Source of the DNA: Desmodesmus armatus
Lineage: Eukaryota; Chlorophyta; Chlorophyceae; Sphaeropleales; Scenedesmaceae
NCBI GenBank assembly: GCA_007449985.2
Contig: VIIQ02000327.1
Span: 1 to 64,000, forward strand
Length of the DNA stretch: 64,000 bases
Direction of reading: 5' to 3'
Under the pieces are notes generated by a model, which saw only the letters and a list, made by a program, of their open reading frames with translations, was not told where the DNA came from and ran no database searches. Shown here piece by piece: positions 1-12,300 of this stretch. The position numbers and the translations under genes were made by a program. Each line of letters starts with the position of its first letter. Within the stretch, counting starts at the first letter, position 1.

Positions 1-1035
1 TGCACATCAGCTGACAGGCCCCCCCCTCCCCCGCCCCCTCCCCCCCCCCCCCCCCACCCACCCACCCCACCCCCACAGCCACCCAAGCCACCGAACGTGC
101 TCTTTCCCGCCCCCACTGCTCCATACGTAGTAGTGAGTGAGCGTGCCTCTCGACCAACAGCAGCGGCGCTGAAGCTGACATGTGAGACTCACCCCCCCCC
201 CCTTCTCACCATCCCTTATAAATTATAGTTTCTGTACTACAGGTGGCACCTCTTGCACACAACTGCACACTAGCTGACAGCCCCCCCCCCCTCGGCCTCC
301 CCCCCCCCCCCCCTCCTTGGACACCCTCAAAGGCTTTTCCCTGCCGCACACGGCCCCGTACAGTAGATAGGTGTCACCAGCACACCGCTCTGCTGACAGC
401 AACCACACTAAAGCTGACATGTGTGAACCCCCCCCTCCCCCTCCCCTTCGACACCCAGCTACACCATAGCTCCGCCCCTTCCCCGACACACCTGAGCGTG
501 CTTTTGCTGTCCTGCCCCTACTGCTCCATACATTAGAGATAGGTGTCACCAGGACAACGCTCCGCCGACAGCACGACGCTAAAGCTGACCTGTGTTGGAC
601 TCACCCCCCCCCCCTTAGTACACAACTGCACACTACTGACACGCCCCCCCCCCCCACACACCACACACACACACCCCTGCCTCCCCCCCCCCCCCCCAAC
701 CACACCTGAACGTGCGTTTGCCCGCCCCACTGCTCCATAAAACAAGTATGTGCCACCCAGTTGCGCCTCTCAACAGACAACAGCGATGCCAGGGCTGACA
801 TGTGGGACCCCCCACCCCCCTTCTGCTCTGTACCCCCCTTGTCACACGACTGCACACAGCTGACAGCCCCCCCCCCCCCTTTCCCCCCCCCCTGTTATCC
901 TCCCTCCCCGACCCCCTCCCCTTTCCCCCTGACACACCTGAACGTGCTTTTCCCTGCTCCCACCGCTCCATACAGTAGATAGGTGTCACCAGGACAGCGC
1001 TCTGCTGACAGCAGCGATGCTAAAACTGACATGTG
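1..1035. repeat. Degenerate tandem satellite, about five units of 170-240 bases
   Basis: A landmark (AAAGCTGACATGTG and variants) recurs near 171, 411, 583, 794 and 1024. Each unit also carries poly-C runs, ACAACTGCACAC, a CACCTGAACGTGC-like stretch, CACTGCTCCATA and AGGTGTCACCAG in the same order. Unit length differs mainly through the poly-C and CA tracts. No coding potential beyond low-complexity frames is seen. Confidence 0.8.
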
Positions 1036-1690
1036 GGACTCTGAAGGGGCGAGGAACACAGCCCTGAAAAGGGGAGTGGATCCCCTCCTCCTACTCCTGA
1101 TCCTGCTGATCCTGCAGCTGCTGCTGCTGCTGCTGTTTGTGGTGACTGTGGTGCTGGTAGTGCTGATCACTCGTGCATCCGCTGCTGTTTTTGCTGCTGC
1201 TGCTGTAGGATCGGGCTGTGCAGCGTGTAAGGCACCTCTGCACTGGCCAAAACCTTGCAAAAGTGATTGCATGCTAGATTGCTGGCAGCTGTATGCTGCA
1301 GTGATCGCATGGCACCTGCTGCTGCTGCTGCTGCTGGTGCTGCTGCTGTCAAGAGTTGCTCATGCAGTTCCGAGGTTATGGTGTCTATAAGTCCAATGCT
1401 TTCGATGTGTGTCTTATGCTAGTATCCAATCAGTTGGCTGAAGCGTTGTTGAAGGGTCTTGTACTTGGATCGGCTCGATGCAAAACGTACAGATAAGTAC
1501 GTGCTGATGATCGCTTGCTTATCACTACCAATTAATTAATTTAAATATCGCAGTTAAAGGCTTGTGGACAGGATGATAGATTGATTGATAAGATCTGTCA
1601 GGTCAGGTTGTCAGCTTGTCATTAAGTTTTGTCGTCACACCCGCTCCGGGAGATAAATTGACCTCAAAACAATCCAAACACCAACGCTCT
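1036..1690. other. No gene recognised; CTG-rich then AT-rich spacer
   Basis: Bases 1090-1350 are rich in CTG/GCTG triplets, and 1400-1680 is unusually AT-rich for this window (for example near 1530-1550). No open frame with splice signals or a recognisable product was seen. Confidence 0.4.
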
Positions 1691-2780
1691 TTGCTATGCC
1701 ACCATGCACACCGGTGCCCATCACACTAGCAATCAACTGGTGGGGTCAGTCATGTACTTTGGCATGGCCACCTGGCAAGGGTGGAGCGTCTGTCACTTGT
1801 GGACTGTATTGTGGAGTCAAGGGGTTTCAGGGCCGTTGTACGGCGGAGGCCTTTACAAATGGGTAGGTTTCATTCATACACTCGAGGTTCCTGTGTGTTG
1901 CCGACATGCACCAGCACACTAGCAACCAACTGGTGGGGTCAAGTCATGTACTGTTGCATGGCCAATGCTGGCAAGAGTGGAGCGCCTGTCACTTGTGGAC
2001 TGTATTGTTCCGCCACGGGGTTGCAGGGCTCTTGTACCGCACGTGGTCAGTCACACACCTTCAAAAGGCCCCAGCCTCGCTTGATTCCCTGACAGGAGTG
2101 GCAACGCAAACAATTGACCGGTAGATTTGTTTGTTGTTACAACACAGCATGCCGGCACATACATTCTTCCAAGGTTTGAACTACGAGTGCTGGGCCACAG
2201 ACTTCTTCAGGACATTTCAGCTGTCCACACTTCCGTCAAACTCCACTGCCACAATTCAGCATGTATTTTTTTTTTTGGTTTTACCAGGGGGGCGTAATCC
2301 CACTGGCTGGCCACACACAGCTCAGCATGTATGGTAAGCCCACAACGATAACTGAGCCGGTGTGACCAATGCTGCTGAAACCACCAGCCTGAGGCACTGG
2401 TCCCCCAAACCCTAAACACTCCAGTGCCAGCCTAATGCATCAGGCCTAAACCATAAACCCACCGCTGTCGTCATTGGCTAAATGCACCGGTCTCAAACCC
2501 CCAAAACCCAATGGCTCAGACGCCAGCCACTGGCGTTCAATCCCGGGCACAAACATAAACCCGAACCCCCAAGACTGAAACCGTTTCAGTGACCAGCCTG
2601 AGGCACTGGTCCCAAACCCAAAAACCCAAGGTCACCTTCAGTGAAGCTGCCAGTCTCTGGCATTGGGCCTACACCATAAACTTACTGCTGAAACCACCGG
2701 CCTAGGGCACGGGTCCCAAAACCCCAAACCCTCTGGTGAAGCCGCCAGCCTGAGGCTTTATGGTGAGTGGCCTACACGAT
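1690..2780. repeat. Dispersed repeat family, copy 1, with CCTAAACCC-rich tail
   Basis: Two imperfect copies of a block containing CACACTAGCAAYCAACTGGTGGGGTCA lie at about 1718-1760 and 1913-1960. A CTTCAGGACATTTCAGCTGTCCACAC block follows at about 2205, and then repeated GAAACCACCAGCCTGAGGCA / CTGGTCCCAAACCC modules run to 2770. The same module order appears again near 8.3-9.4 kb and 13.1-13.5 kb, so this is an interspersed element and not single-copy sequence. The CCTAAACCC strings look telomere-like but are part of the CCCAAACCC module. Confidence 0.65.
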
Positions 2781-3400
2781 AAACCATGAACCCTAAAACT
2801 TGTCTGGCCGTGCCGGGCACTGACCTACTGCAACCTGCCAGCCATGTGGTCATGTTGACCCAGTGTAGAAAGACATCATGTCACGGTGGCACTCAACTCA
2901 CGGTGGCACGGTGGCACTCAACCCTCACACCTGACTTGAGAGACTGGGGTCCATTAGTAGGCGCCGTGGGCACCCTCATGAGCCCTTGGCTCGCTGGCTA
3001 GCGCCGAGGTTGGGACTCTGTCCCCAATTACTGTACTGTACTGTCAACATGATCAGGATAGCCCTGGGCATGGCGTAAAACTGCTTGGGAGGTTGCCTTG
3101 TGAGCAGAAGGTTTGGGTTTCGATTCCCACCCGCAGCAAGGTCTCTCTTTGGGGCATTGGCAACAATGTCCGTCTTACTGAGTGGCCTGTGTCCCTTGTG
3201 GGGCCTCAGTGAGGGGTAGAGGATTTGGGCACTTTGCCTCTACCAAGTGTCACCCCGTGTGATAATAATGCTTGGAGTGTGTGTCAGGAGGGGTAGACCC
3301 CGCCGTCCTTACAGGGCGTGAAGCCAATGGGAGGTAATCCTATGGCGTTACTGGGTTAGGAGGGGGCCCTGAAGCATTATTATCATTATTATTATAGCCG
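2781..3400. other. No gene recognised
   Basis: The sequence has ordinary base composition and short open frames only. A stretch near 3100-3300 with a GCGTAAAACTGCTTGG start was checked for tRNA or SINE box motifs; no convincing A/B boxes were found. A short AT-rich tract (TTATTATCATTATTATTAT) lies at about 3376-3396, directly before segmental duplication A. Confidence 0.35.
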
Positions 3401-3514
3401 CCCAGTTATACATTACACTACGTAGGATATCCTCAACCCCACTGATTTAGGATCAGCCTGATCAGTTCGGAACTTCCCTGTTGCATCGGGGGGTATCTCC
3501 AAGATAGCCCAAAA

Positions 3515-4171
3515 TCAAGAATCCAAGAACAGCTGCAACTGGCCGCACTCCACCACGGGAAGCTCAGAGCTGCCGCAGTCGTAAGTGCTGGGCGGAAGCG
3601 GCGATGCGACCGGTCCGCACAATACCACTCCACCTTGATTTACAAAACCAGCGACATACTGCACTGTGCCGGTGACGGGGGTGCCGCCGTTGACCGCGTC
3701 GGTGTTGCCAGTGAAGAAGGCCGTGACGATGATCGCCTTGCCGCAGACACCACTGGGAAGTAATATTGCGTCGGTTTCGTAATATATGCCCTCATATCTC
3801 AAGCGGCCTGCCTCGGTGAAGGGAGACCAGCAACCAGAAGTGTTGATGATGTCGCTGCAGCAGGGAAACGGCGACGCAGGGAAGACTGAGCGGTTGCGTC
3901 GCTTCAACATCATGTTCGTCAAAGATAGGCAACCAGTGTGTTCAGAAAGTCATGGATTGGTGGTGCTTACGGAACCGACCGTGCAGTTTGACGGCTCAAC
4001 CTGAACGGTTCGATCCCGTGTAACCGTCTTGTAATGCTTTCGTAGATGCAAATGCTCACCAAAATGCCTTCGCTATGCCCAAATTCTCTGGTATGGGGTC
4101 ATCGGCTCTTGTGAAGTTGAATTGACACCCGGCTGAAACCACCGCAGGGTTCTGCAGCCCCGGCAGTTCAA

Positions 4172-4243
<72 letters not shown>

Positions 4244-6387
4244 TGCGGCCGCTGGGTGCAGCACAGCAAGTGATTGGCCTGCAGCAGGTTTCACACAAAC
4301 ACAAGGTGGCTGTCAAGGTGGCCAAGTTGGGTGACCTCAATACTACATAGTGTATTCTGTTGGTTGCCGACTCCCCTTACCAGCCCCCCTCCCTACCAGC
4401 GCCCCCCCCCCCACACACACACACACGTATCAGCGCTCCTGGTACTTTGAAGATGAGAGAGCAAACCAGAGGGGCCCAGCACCCCCCCCCCCTCTCCAAA
4501 CCACATCCCATTGCAACCGGCTGCCATATTTGCTCTGAATGTTCTGGCTAGCTCCTGCCTGACTAAGCCCCCCCCCCCCACCCCCCACCCCCACCCCACC
4601 CACCCCCACAAGCACACACCCCTTGCCAGCCCGTCCCCCCTTCCTGGGGCAGCCCTTGTGCAAGTACTTGTATAACTTGATATTATGTTCGGCCGATTCA
4701 AGCGCAGCAGCACCATTTTTGGTCCAAGGGGCCAATCTGATTGACGGTCAGGTTGCCAGGTTGTAGGACAGCCAGTGCACAGACGCCACCTGTAGAGCCC
4801 CCTCACTACCCCCCCCCCCCACACCCCCCCCCCCCCCCCAACCAGCCCTTGTGCAGGTACCTGTCGAGGAGGATTTTACGTTCGTCCGCTTCAAGCACAG
4901 CAGCACCATTGTGGTCCCAGGTGCCACCTGCCAGCTTGCCAGCTGGTTCGACAACCAGTGCACAGAGGCCACCTGAAGACCAACAGAGTACAGCACAAAC
5001 GATTGCCAATGAGTGCCGTGAGAGCGGCCTGTGACAAGCACTACTCAACTAAATGCACAGGCGGGGCTTCATCAAGCCCCGCTCTACTTACTTTTACATT
5101 GTGCTGATGCTGCAGATGCAGCACCATCCAGGAAGCACAGCAGGCCTGTGCAACAGGTGTTGGGCCGTGACACTGATCCAGCACATCCCTGCTGAGCAGC
5201 TGAGCATGTCGGTCCTGCACAAAACAAAGGGCAGAGCACAGCACAGCACAGCACAACAAAATGCAGTGACAGTTTATGGCAGGTGTTGGTTCGTGCCACT
5301 GATCATTAGGCTGGTACACTTCTGCTGAGCACGTCGGTCCTGCACAAACCAAAGCACAGCACAGCACAGCACAGCGCATGGTATCCCTTTGTCTGGGCCG
5401 CTGATCCGGTACTCAGTACTGATACCGCCTGAGCCAGGCTGAACCCTTTTGAGCAGCAGCACATGTGGGTCCGACCGCAGTGCACAGACCAAAGCAGAGC
5501 ACAACACAAGAAACTGAAGATTGATGGCACAGCATGTCTTTCACTGGTCCACTGGGTGATTAAACCTCAGACTGTGCGGAGCAAGGGAGCATGTGGGTCA
5601 TGCACGACACAAACCACAGGGCACAGCAGAGCACATCACAGCACAGCACAGGGCACTGTCATGTTTTTGCTGGGTCACTGGGCCAATACACCTTAGCAAC
5701 CTCTTGATCCCCGCTGCCCTGCCCTTGCTAGGCACAGTGGCGCCTAGCCTAGTTCAGTCAAATGGTTTTTCGTGACCACCTACCTGGAGGAGTAGGCCGG
5801 CCAGATGGGTTGATCATCAGGAGCTCCCACAACCTCATGCCACGTTCGGAGGGCTGGTCAGGACACCTGAAGGGGGGTACATGCACAAGTTTCAGGGCAC
5901 AGGGGTGGGGTTGATGCACGTACATGTCATACATGTAGCTTCAAAGGTGAGAGAGCCTACTGGCCAGGATGCCAGCCATTTCACTGACGTCATGTCACCG
6001 GCTGCTCTGCTATGCTCATTCATGGCATGAATGTCAGTAACGTCCCAGCCGTGAACGTAGCAGGAGAGACCATGCTGGGCACTCAAAAGGGGGTGCATGT
6101 ACGTGTTGAGCCTGTAGTCTCTGTATGTGCACTTGGCATGCCCCCCCTCCCCCACCCCCCCCCCCCCACACACACACACCCCTCTACCATGTCCTGCCCC
6201 CTCCCCCGCCCTCCCCCCCAAACTGCAGCACTATGGGGCAATTGGCCTGAATACAGGGATGTTGTATAGTGGATTGCAATGAAGTGCCTGAACCTGTTGA
6301 GCCTGTAGTCTCTGTAGGTGCACTTTGCATGGCCGTATGAGCTCGCTGCAGCTGCTGTTGGGAGCAGTGACCTCCTCTGGGAGAGCT

Positions 6388-6449
<62 letters not shown>

Positions 6450-7141
6450 GCATTGTGTGCAGTAGTGAGCAAACTAGTGTGTGAGGGCTGTGGCAATCGC
6501 TTGGCGGTAGAAGCACCAGCAGCAACAGCAGCATCAAAGCACAGACGTATAGGCATAGCAGGCACTGCTACTGGTTACGTACAGCAATAACAATGCAGGT
6601 GATTGCAGCCGCTGGTATTATTGCAGTATCCAGTGATGCAGTTGGGAGGATTGAGGTGTAGTTATGATGGTTTACTCATGTCAACAAGGTGTTGATGTCT
6701 GCTGCTGGCCAGATCGGGCTTCTAGCAAGCTGCTTTTGCTGCTTTAATAGCAGAAAAGCCACTGAACACAAGCTGCACCACACGATGTTGAACAAAGACA
6801 TTACCATGAACACAAACAGTTTTGTACAGTTGCGCCGAATCCTGCATAACCTAGGCTCGGTCTAAGCATTCATTATCATAACCCTCTTATTCTTTCGTTA
6901 TCGAAGTGCTCGGCAGTGATAACCCCCCGATCAACTCCGGCTCCGTCTCAGCTGAAGTTGCGGATGATCCCAGACTGTCAGAAAAGCAGCTGTTATAGCC
7001 GAGAAAACACAAAATTTCCTCTTGAAATACCTGTTAACATACCTTGGTTGCTTCTTCCGTCTGCTCCAGGCTTTCGCGCAACGATGAAGCACACGTCATC
7101 ACAGTGAAGGCTACAACGATCATTAGATGCTTCGTATTCAT
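3515..7141 (-). CDS. Cys-rich secreted protein, copy A (multi-exon, model partial)
   Basis: The first coding exon, complement(7043..7141), encodes 33 residues beginning MNTKHLMIVVAFTVMTCASS. This is a basic start followed by a hydrophobic core typical of a signal peptide, and it ends in AAG at a GTATGT donor. An internal exon, complement(5092..5214), has clear splice sites and encodes PTCSAAQQGCAGSVSRPN followed by CC and two more Cys. The C-C-CC-C-C spacing resembles a cystine-knot framework. Near 4070-4150 an exon ends in a GTGAGC donor after IAKAFW. The last exon, about 3515-3900, begins near PFPCCS, holds VCGKAI and ends ECGQLQLFLDS before TGA. Ser/Thr-rich linker exons lie near 6290-6330 and 6085-6145. 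Every block is conserved in copy B, which supports the exon calls. The family is not recognised. An extracellular or cell-wall role is inference from the leader and the Cys content. Confidence 0.55.
4171..4231. repeat. (CTG)n tract, about 20 units
   Basis: An uninterrupted CTG run. Read on the minus strand it is CAG, and it would encode poly-Gln just before VELPGLQNPA of copy A. Copy B has an interrupted GCTG/GGTG version at 15218-15290. Confidence 0.9.
5209..5660. repeat. Fourfold tandem repeat derived from the Cys exon acceptor region
   Basis: Blocks containing a CACGTCGGTCCTGCACAAA-like motif and GCACAGCACAGCACAGCAC recur at about 5209-5265, 5328-5375, 5464-5510 and 5593-5655, a period near 127 bases. 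On the minus strand each block is a pyrimidine-rich tract ending in a TGCAG-type acceptor followed by a degenerate version of the 123-base Cys exon. Copy B has only one such block (16080-16115), so the expansion is specific to copy A. Confidence 0.75.
6388..6448. repeat. (CAG)n tract, about 19 units
   Basis: An uninterrupted CAG run inside the copy A gene. On the transcribed (minus) strand it is CTG, directly before a CTCTCCCAG acceptor-like sequence. The copy B equivalent at 16794-16920 is twice as long. Confidence 0.9.
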
Positions 7142-7464
7142 CTTTACCTTCGTGATAGAACTTTGCTGTGTTTGCTAGAAAGGCCCGGACACCGTGAATG
7201 CTTTCGCCCACGGAAGATGCCAATTGTTGCTTTAGTTGCTTTAGTTGATAAGCAATTTTAGTTTTGACCAGATTTGGCGTACACGTGAGATGGGTGTGAG
7301 GGATGAGTAAACATCCCTGCTGCCATAGGTAGACATCCCTTGTCATCACGCATGCGCAGCTGGGCCGGCAGCTAAAGCTTGTTGATGAGCTTGAACGAAC
7401 GCGTCGTCCTCTGAAGATATTTTACATGTAGAAAACTACAATGCACAAGTACCGCAGAAGCATT

Positions 7465-7566
7465 GTTGTTGGGGTGGTAGGAGCGAAAATTCTCCTCCTA
7501 CCACCCCAATTGGCACACACTCGTTCGCCCGTTTGTCATTGTTGTTGGGGTGGTAGGAGCGAAAAT
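7465..7566. repeat. Inverted and direct repeat upstream of copy A
   Basis: TTGGGGTGGTAGGAG at 7469-7483 is followed by its perfect 15-base reverse complement at 7495-7509, giving a hairpin with an 11-base loop. The direct-orientation motif (GTTGTTGGGGTGGTAGGAGC) then recurs from 7541. In copy B the motif occurs once (about 17905-17924), and the flanks join directly. Confidence 0.85.
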
Positions 7567-8090
7567 TGCTTTAAAGCAGCACCAGGGCAGCTGCGACGAG
7601 CCATCTCCGCAGGCGAAGCATAATGTGGATCGCACCAGCTCTTGATATAAGCCTTCACGTATAGTGCTGCTGCTGTGCTATGCCATTTTGGGGGCTGTCT
7701 GTACAGTGTGGATGTGGATGTAGTAGCAGCATGATCAAGGAAGATGATGTTGAAGGAATTCTTTGAGCAACCTTGAGATGTGGCTGGTGGCATATTGATA
7801 CTGCATCAATCGTGCATTTCGATGAAACTTCTGCGCAGTCACAGCACGAGGGCGACAGCACAGTCAAATATACAGGTTGAAGATGGCAGGGCAGTTCATG
7901 ACGGAACAGAGACATGATCCTAGCAGCGGCAGCTGCTGCAACACGCTGCCTGTTCCAGGGAAACATGGTGTCACATGTACAGCTGCGGTCAAGTTCCGTG
8001 CAGCTATGCTGCCCACAAGCAATGAGGCGACATGGACTTGCTCAGAAGGCAGATCTGACAAGTGGCACTGCAGTACAAGTACTTACAACA

Positions 8091-9385
8091 TCATCATGCT
8101 TCCCAAATCACCAACAAGATGGCTGCTTCTTGCCGCTGCCGCTGAGCCACTGCCTAGCACGCTGAAACACTTCACACATGGAATCACTGCTGGCAAAGAG
8201 TGGAGCTCCTCCCAGGTAGTGCTGCCAGGTAGTGCTGCCAGCTAGAAGAACTTCAGGGCCCCGGGCCAACTTGGCCGTGAAGCCATGAAGGCTTGTACTG
8301 CAACACACCTTCATGTGGCCCCAGCCAGTCTCGTTTGAGTCCCACACAGACGTTGCAAGGTGGGCCCCGCACTTCAGCTGCCCACACTTCCACCACACTC
8401 CAGCTGCCCACACTTCGGCCTGTCGGCAGAATTGGATGAGTAAACCGTGTGACCAAAGCAGCTGAACCCAAGTCAGACTGAGCTGCTGGTCCCAAACCTC
8501 TGAAACCTACTGTAGACGCCGCCATCCTGTCATTTTCAACAGCCTGTAGATGGACCTGAGGTCCATCTACTTGTGCCGGGCACCCACTACGGGGCAACAA
8601 TGACTGGCGCTTCTCTCACGCTAGCAACCAGCTGGTGAAGTCAGTCACACACTTGCTTGCTTCAGTAGTACCGATTGAACACGATGGTTCAAGCCTGCGG
8701 CGGTGCCTCCGTGTGTTTGGGCCAAACAAAGTGAGCCTGGGCACAAATAAAGTTGTAATCGCAGGCACACATGCATTGCCTTCAGCATTGGCACAAGCTG
8801 CAGCTGGCTGCACCCTACCAAGAGCTTCACTCGGTGAAGCTTCATGAGTCATGAAAGACACAAACAAAGAAAGATTGGATACACCCCCTTGTATCCCAAC
8901 GCCCAGAGGGAGCGCGGAGCTGCCACATGTACATCTGCTGTTTGGCAGCGGCACTGAGGACACCCTCAGCTTGAAAGGGCCGCCCAGCAGTACATACGTA
9001 ACCAAACTTCCCTGTTACACAAAGTGGATGACTCTTGGATTGAGGAGATAATCACCCCAATCTCAGGCCAACTTAGCCTTGAAGGCTTGTACTGCAACAT
9101 ACACCGTGTACACCTGAAGTTCAGGTGGCCCCAGCCAGTCCCATTGAATGTAGAGTTGGCAACTGAGACAATGGGTCTAATTTCATCACAGAACGCCAAC
9201 AAAGACGTTCCAAGGTGTGCCCCCCGCACTTCAGGACAGTTCAGCTGTCAACACTTCCACCACACTCCAACTGCCCACTGGGCAAGTGACTTCAGCCTGT
9301 CAGCAAAAATGGATGAGTAAGCCGTGTGACCAATGCTGCTGAAACTCCAGTCTGAGGTGCTGGTCTCAAACCCCTGAAACCCTAC
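8091..9385. repeat. Dispersed repeat family, copies 2 and 3
   Basis: The modules seen at 1.7-2.5 kb recur here. They include the GTGGCCCCAGCCAGTC block (8316 and 9129), the CTTCAGGACAGTTCAGCTG and ACTTCCACCACACTCC block (8360-8405 and 9228-9270), the GTGACCAATGCTGCTGAAAC-like block (8450 and 9328), and CTAGCAACCAGCTGGTGAAG at about 8619. A CTACTGTAGACGCCGCC end occurs at 8508. No gene is supported. Confidence 0.6.
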
Positions 9386-12300
9386 AGACGTTTGGGGGCA
9401 GTAACTATTGGAGTAACAAGGCAATTTTCAGAGTAACTCAAGGCGCTGCTTGCATGGACTTATTCCGCCCCTCAAGGGCGCGTTGCGACTTACTCCGAAT
9501 CCACGTGGACTTACTCCCGAGTTACTCCAAAAAGTCCATTGATAACTACAAAATGTGCGGACTTATTCATATTAAACGCAAAGAGTAAGCCATGTAGCTC
9601 CAAATGATAACTGGCGGCAATCTGGGCAGCCTGCAGCAGCATGCCAGTACTGCTCAAGGTGTCTGTGAGCATGCTAGCAGGCACCACATCTCCAAGCACG
9701 GCACCCAGACCACACGGGCAGGTGTACACATACACAGCATGCAGTTGTGCATACACAACATGCAGTTGTGCATGTGTGCGCAGGCATGCCATGTGCATAC
9801 ACGCTGCGGCAGAACCAGGACTTGGCTGCACACCAGCCTGCACTAACGGCCATAAAACACTGCAACAACAGCTGCAGCTTCGGGCCATAGGATACTGGAA
9901 CAACAGCCGCGGCTGGTTCCGCTTGGTTCCACTCTGGGTCCCCTTGCAGCACGAGCCCTCCACCCAACAAGTTGCTCAACAAACCAAACAGACTTGGCTG
10001 CCTTCTTCTTCTTCTTCTTCTCCTCAATGCACGTGTTGCCCACTCCCCGCCTGCCGTTGCCCACCTGCAATGCACAGGCATGAGAAACTTCAGTGTGCTG
10101 CCGAACTGTGTGCATATAGTATACACGACGGTGGCAGCACGCCACACTACTCAACGATAAGCAATGACAATGTTGCAGGTACAGCATCTGACTGGTGCAT
10201 TCGGCCGCTATAGGTGTGCAAATCTGCAGTTGCTGCGGCCCTGTCTGTGACAGTAGCATGCAGTCGCAAATGTAGATCTGCACATGTACCTGGGCAACCC
10301 AAAGAACCTGGCAGTAGATAGTACACCTACCGGGGCCTGCAGCCATCAGTACTGCTGCAACAGAGGGGTCAAATGCCATGAGGCGCATTCTGGGTTTGGG
10401 AAATTTAATGGCGGCCTCGGATGTGCTGCTCAGCTTCAGCTTCTGCTGGTGGCCGGCAAACTCTACTGTCTTGGCCCGTTGCCCGCCTGCAAGCGACACA
10501 ATGCAGCATAAGCCGCTTGCTGAGCTGGTGAGCTGCAGACACTGCCGGTAAGGCTGCACAACCACAAGAAGCTGCCTAGCAGCCTGAGGAAGCTGCCACA
10601 TCCCACACATGTGTTCAACAAATGCTGCTGGCATGTGGGGTGGTTGTTCACACCAAGCCCTGCCGTCTGGCGATAGCATCACCATGCTGTGTCCGGGGAC
10701 GCTGCATCCACCACAGTGTGTGCACTTGTCATGACATGTGTGATTGCTGTTGCTGTTACAGTTACATGATTGAGGCCAGGCCTGATCACACAACTATCCG
10801 GCAGCCATGCCTCGCGACCTCACCTGTAGTGTTATCGTTGTCTGTGCCCTGCTGCCGTTTGGCTAGCTCCTCGCTTGTGTTGGCCTTGTTACGCTTAGAA
10901 CAAGCCTCCAGCACTCGCAGGCAACCAACTTCCCTGTAGGCTTGTCTCCAGCAGGTCCCAAAGCTTTGCAAGCACGGTCGGTGTGTCCCAGTGGCCCTTG
11001 AAGGGCTAATCACAATGCTTGACTGCAGGGGACAACAGGGCAGCAGCAGCAGCAGCCAAAGAGGTCAGTTGGGCCGACATACCGAGGATGCAGGCGTTGC
11101 CACACCATGGCAAGAGTGTAGAACACATGTTCCGGCTGCAACGTATCACCAACGGTCTGTTTTGATCCTGCAGCATGGGGCAACACAACCCAGCATTGAA
11201 GCTGGTGGGTAGGAGCATTTGACCTCACCGTGCTGCTGATCACCCATCTGCAAGCTGCAGAGCTTGTGCTGGTCCTTCATCTATCCAGAAGCCACACAAC
11301 AGCACCTCCTGCACACACATACACAGGCAGCACAGGGGTGTCTGAACACTAAACAGCAGCAACATAGAAAGTTGTAGCAGGCTGTGTCAGCACAAGCCTG
11401 CTGTCCACCTGCTGTTCAACAAGACAAGCCTTGCATGCGTGGGCCATCGTAGCTGCCAGCATTGCTGAAGAACACAAGGCTCTGAGTCATGGCCCACAAG
11501 CACAGCTGGAAGGTGGATGCCGTGGTTGGACTCACGCTGCATTTGACCCAGCCCGTCAGTCCTCAGCACGTTGTAAGAGGCCGCAACAGATTTGGGCATC
11601 TCCTCCGTTGCCATCACAGGCGCTGCCTCCAGGAACTGCACTGGGTGCACTGGAGGCAGATCTGTCAACACACTGCAGCTGCACTGTGTAGCTGCTGCAG
11701 ACGCAAAGCATCGTGCTCATACCGCCCAGGACGCTGTACGTAAGTTTGTGATATCGATAGCGGACCAGTGCGAGCTGTGGATGAGACGGAAGGAATCAAC
11801 TACCGTCGGTTTGTGAGGTGCAGCTGTTGCATTGGAGCACGTATTGATAAGCTTGAGGATCCGGAACGGCAATGAATCGCGACGTATGAGGTGCAGACGC
11901 ACGTTCAACGTCACCCTGAGCCCAGTCAGTGACAGCCTGTTCAAAACACACGGCAGGTATGAACCCAGAAACTCTGGAGGCAGGCTTCAATGCTTGATTA
12001 TATGTGTGTGGAAGTGCTGGCTTTTCCCTGGCAGCATGCCATCAAAAGATGAGTGCATTGGGACTCCCCAGCCTGGATCCCTGGATCCCTGGCAGGGATC
12101 TGCGGGCCAGCTGGTTGGCAGTGCTACTCCTCCAAGCCTCTTTTCGGATTTCCTGATGCGTCTAACAATCAGTTGCGCTGCAGTGCATGGCCCAATGTAA
12201 AGGATGGCCACTCCCGCCTATCCCTTGCAGTCACTGCTGCACTGCGTGCCTTACAGCCTCCACCTGGGCTGCACTGTGCACATCCACGCCACATGGCAAC

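Larger units (their letters stand above)
3400..8090. repeat. Segmental duplication, copy A
   Basis: Ordered blocks match 14400-18450 in the same orientation. These are the Cys-rich last exon (3515-3900 against 14529-14880), the triplet-repeat block, the GAGGCCACCTGTAGAGCCCC block (4780 against 15490), and the 123-base Cys exon (5092-5214 against 15965-16087). The AGTAGGCCGGCCAGATGGGT block (5791 against 16320), the CAG tract, the signal-peptide exon (7043-7141 against 17479-17577) and the upstream region to about 8060/18400 follow. Copy A is longer because of extra tandem repeats at 5.2-5.65 kb and 7.47-7.57 kb. Confidence 0.85.

Noticed and set aside
2400..2770. CCTAAACCC strings as subtelomeric repeats
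   Set aside because: They belong to the CCCAAACCC module of the dispersed repeat and do not form a tandem telomere array.
3100..3300. Possible tRNA or SINE
   Set aside because: No convincing A and B boxes or cloverleaf could be drawn.
5040..5660. CRISPR-like array because of regularly spaced GCACAGCACAGCAC blocks
   Set aside because: Period, similarity of the spacers to each other, and location inside a eukaryotic gene show tandem duplication of an exon region.
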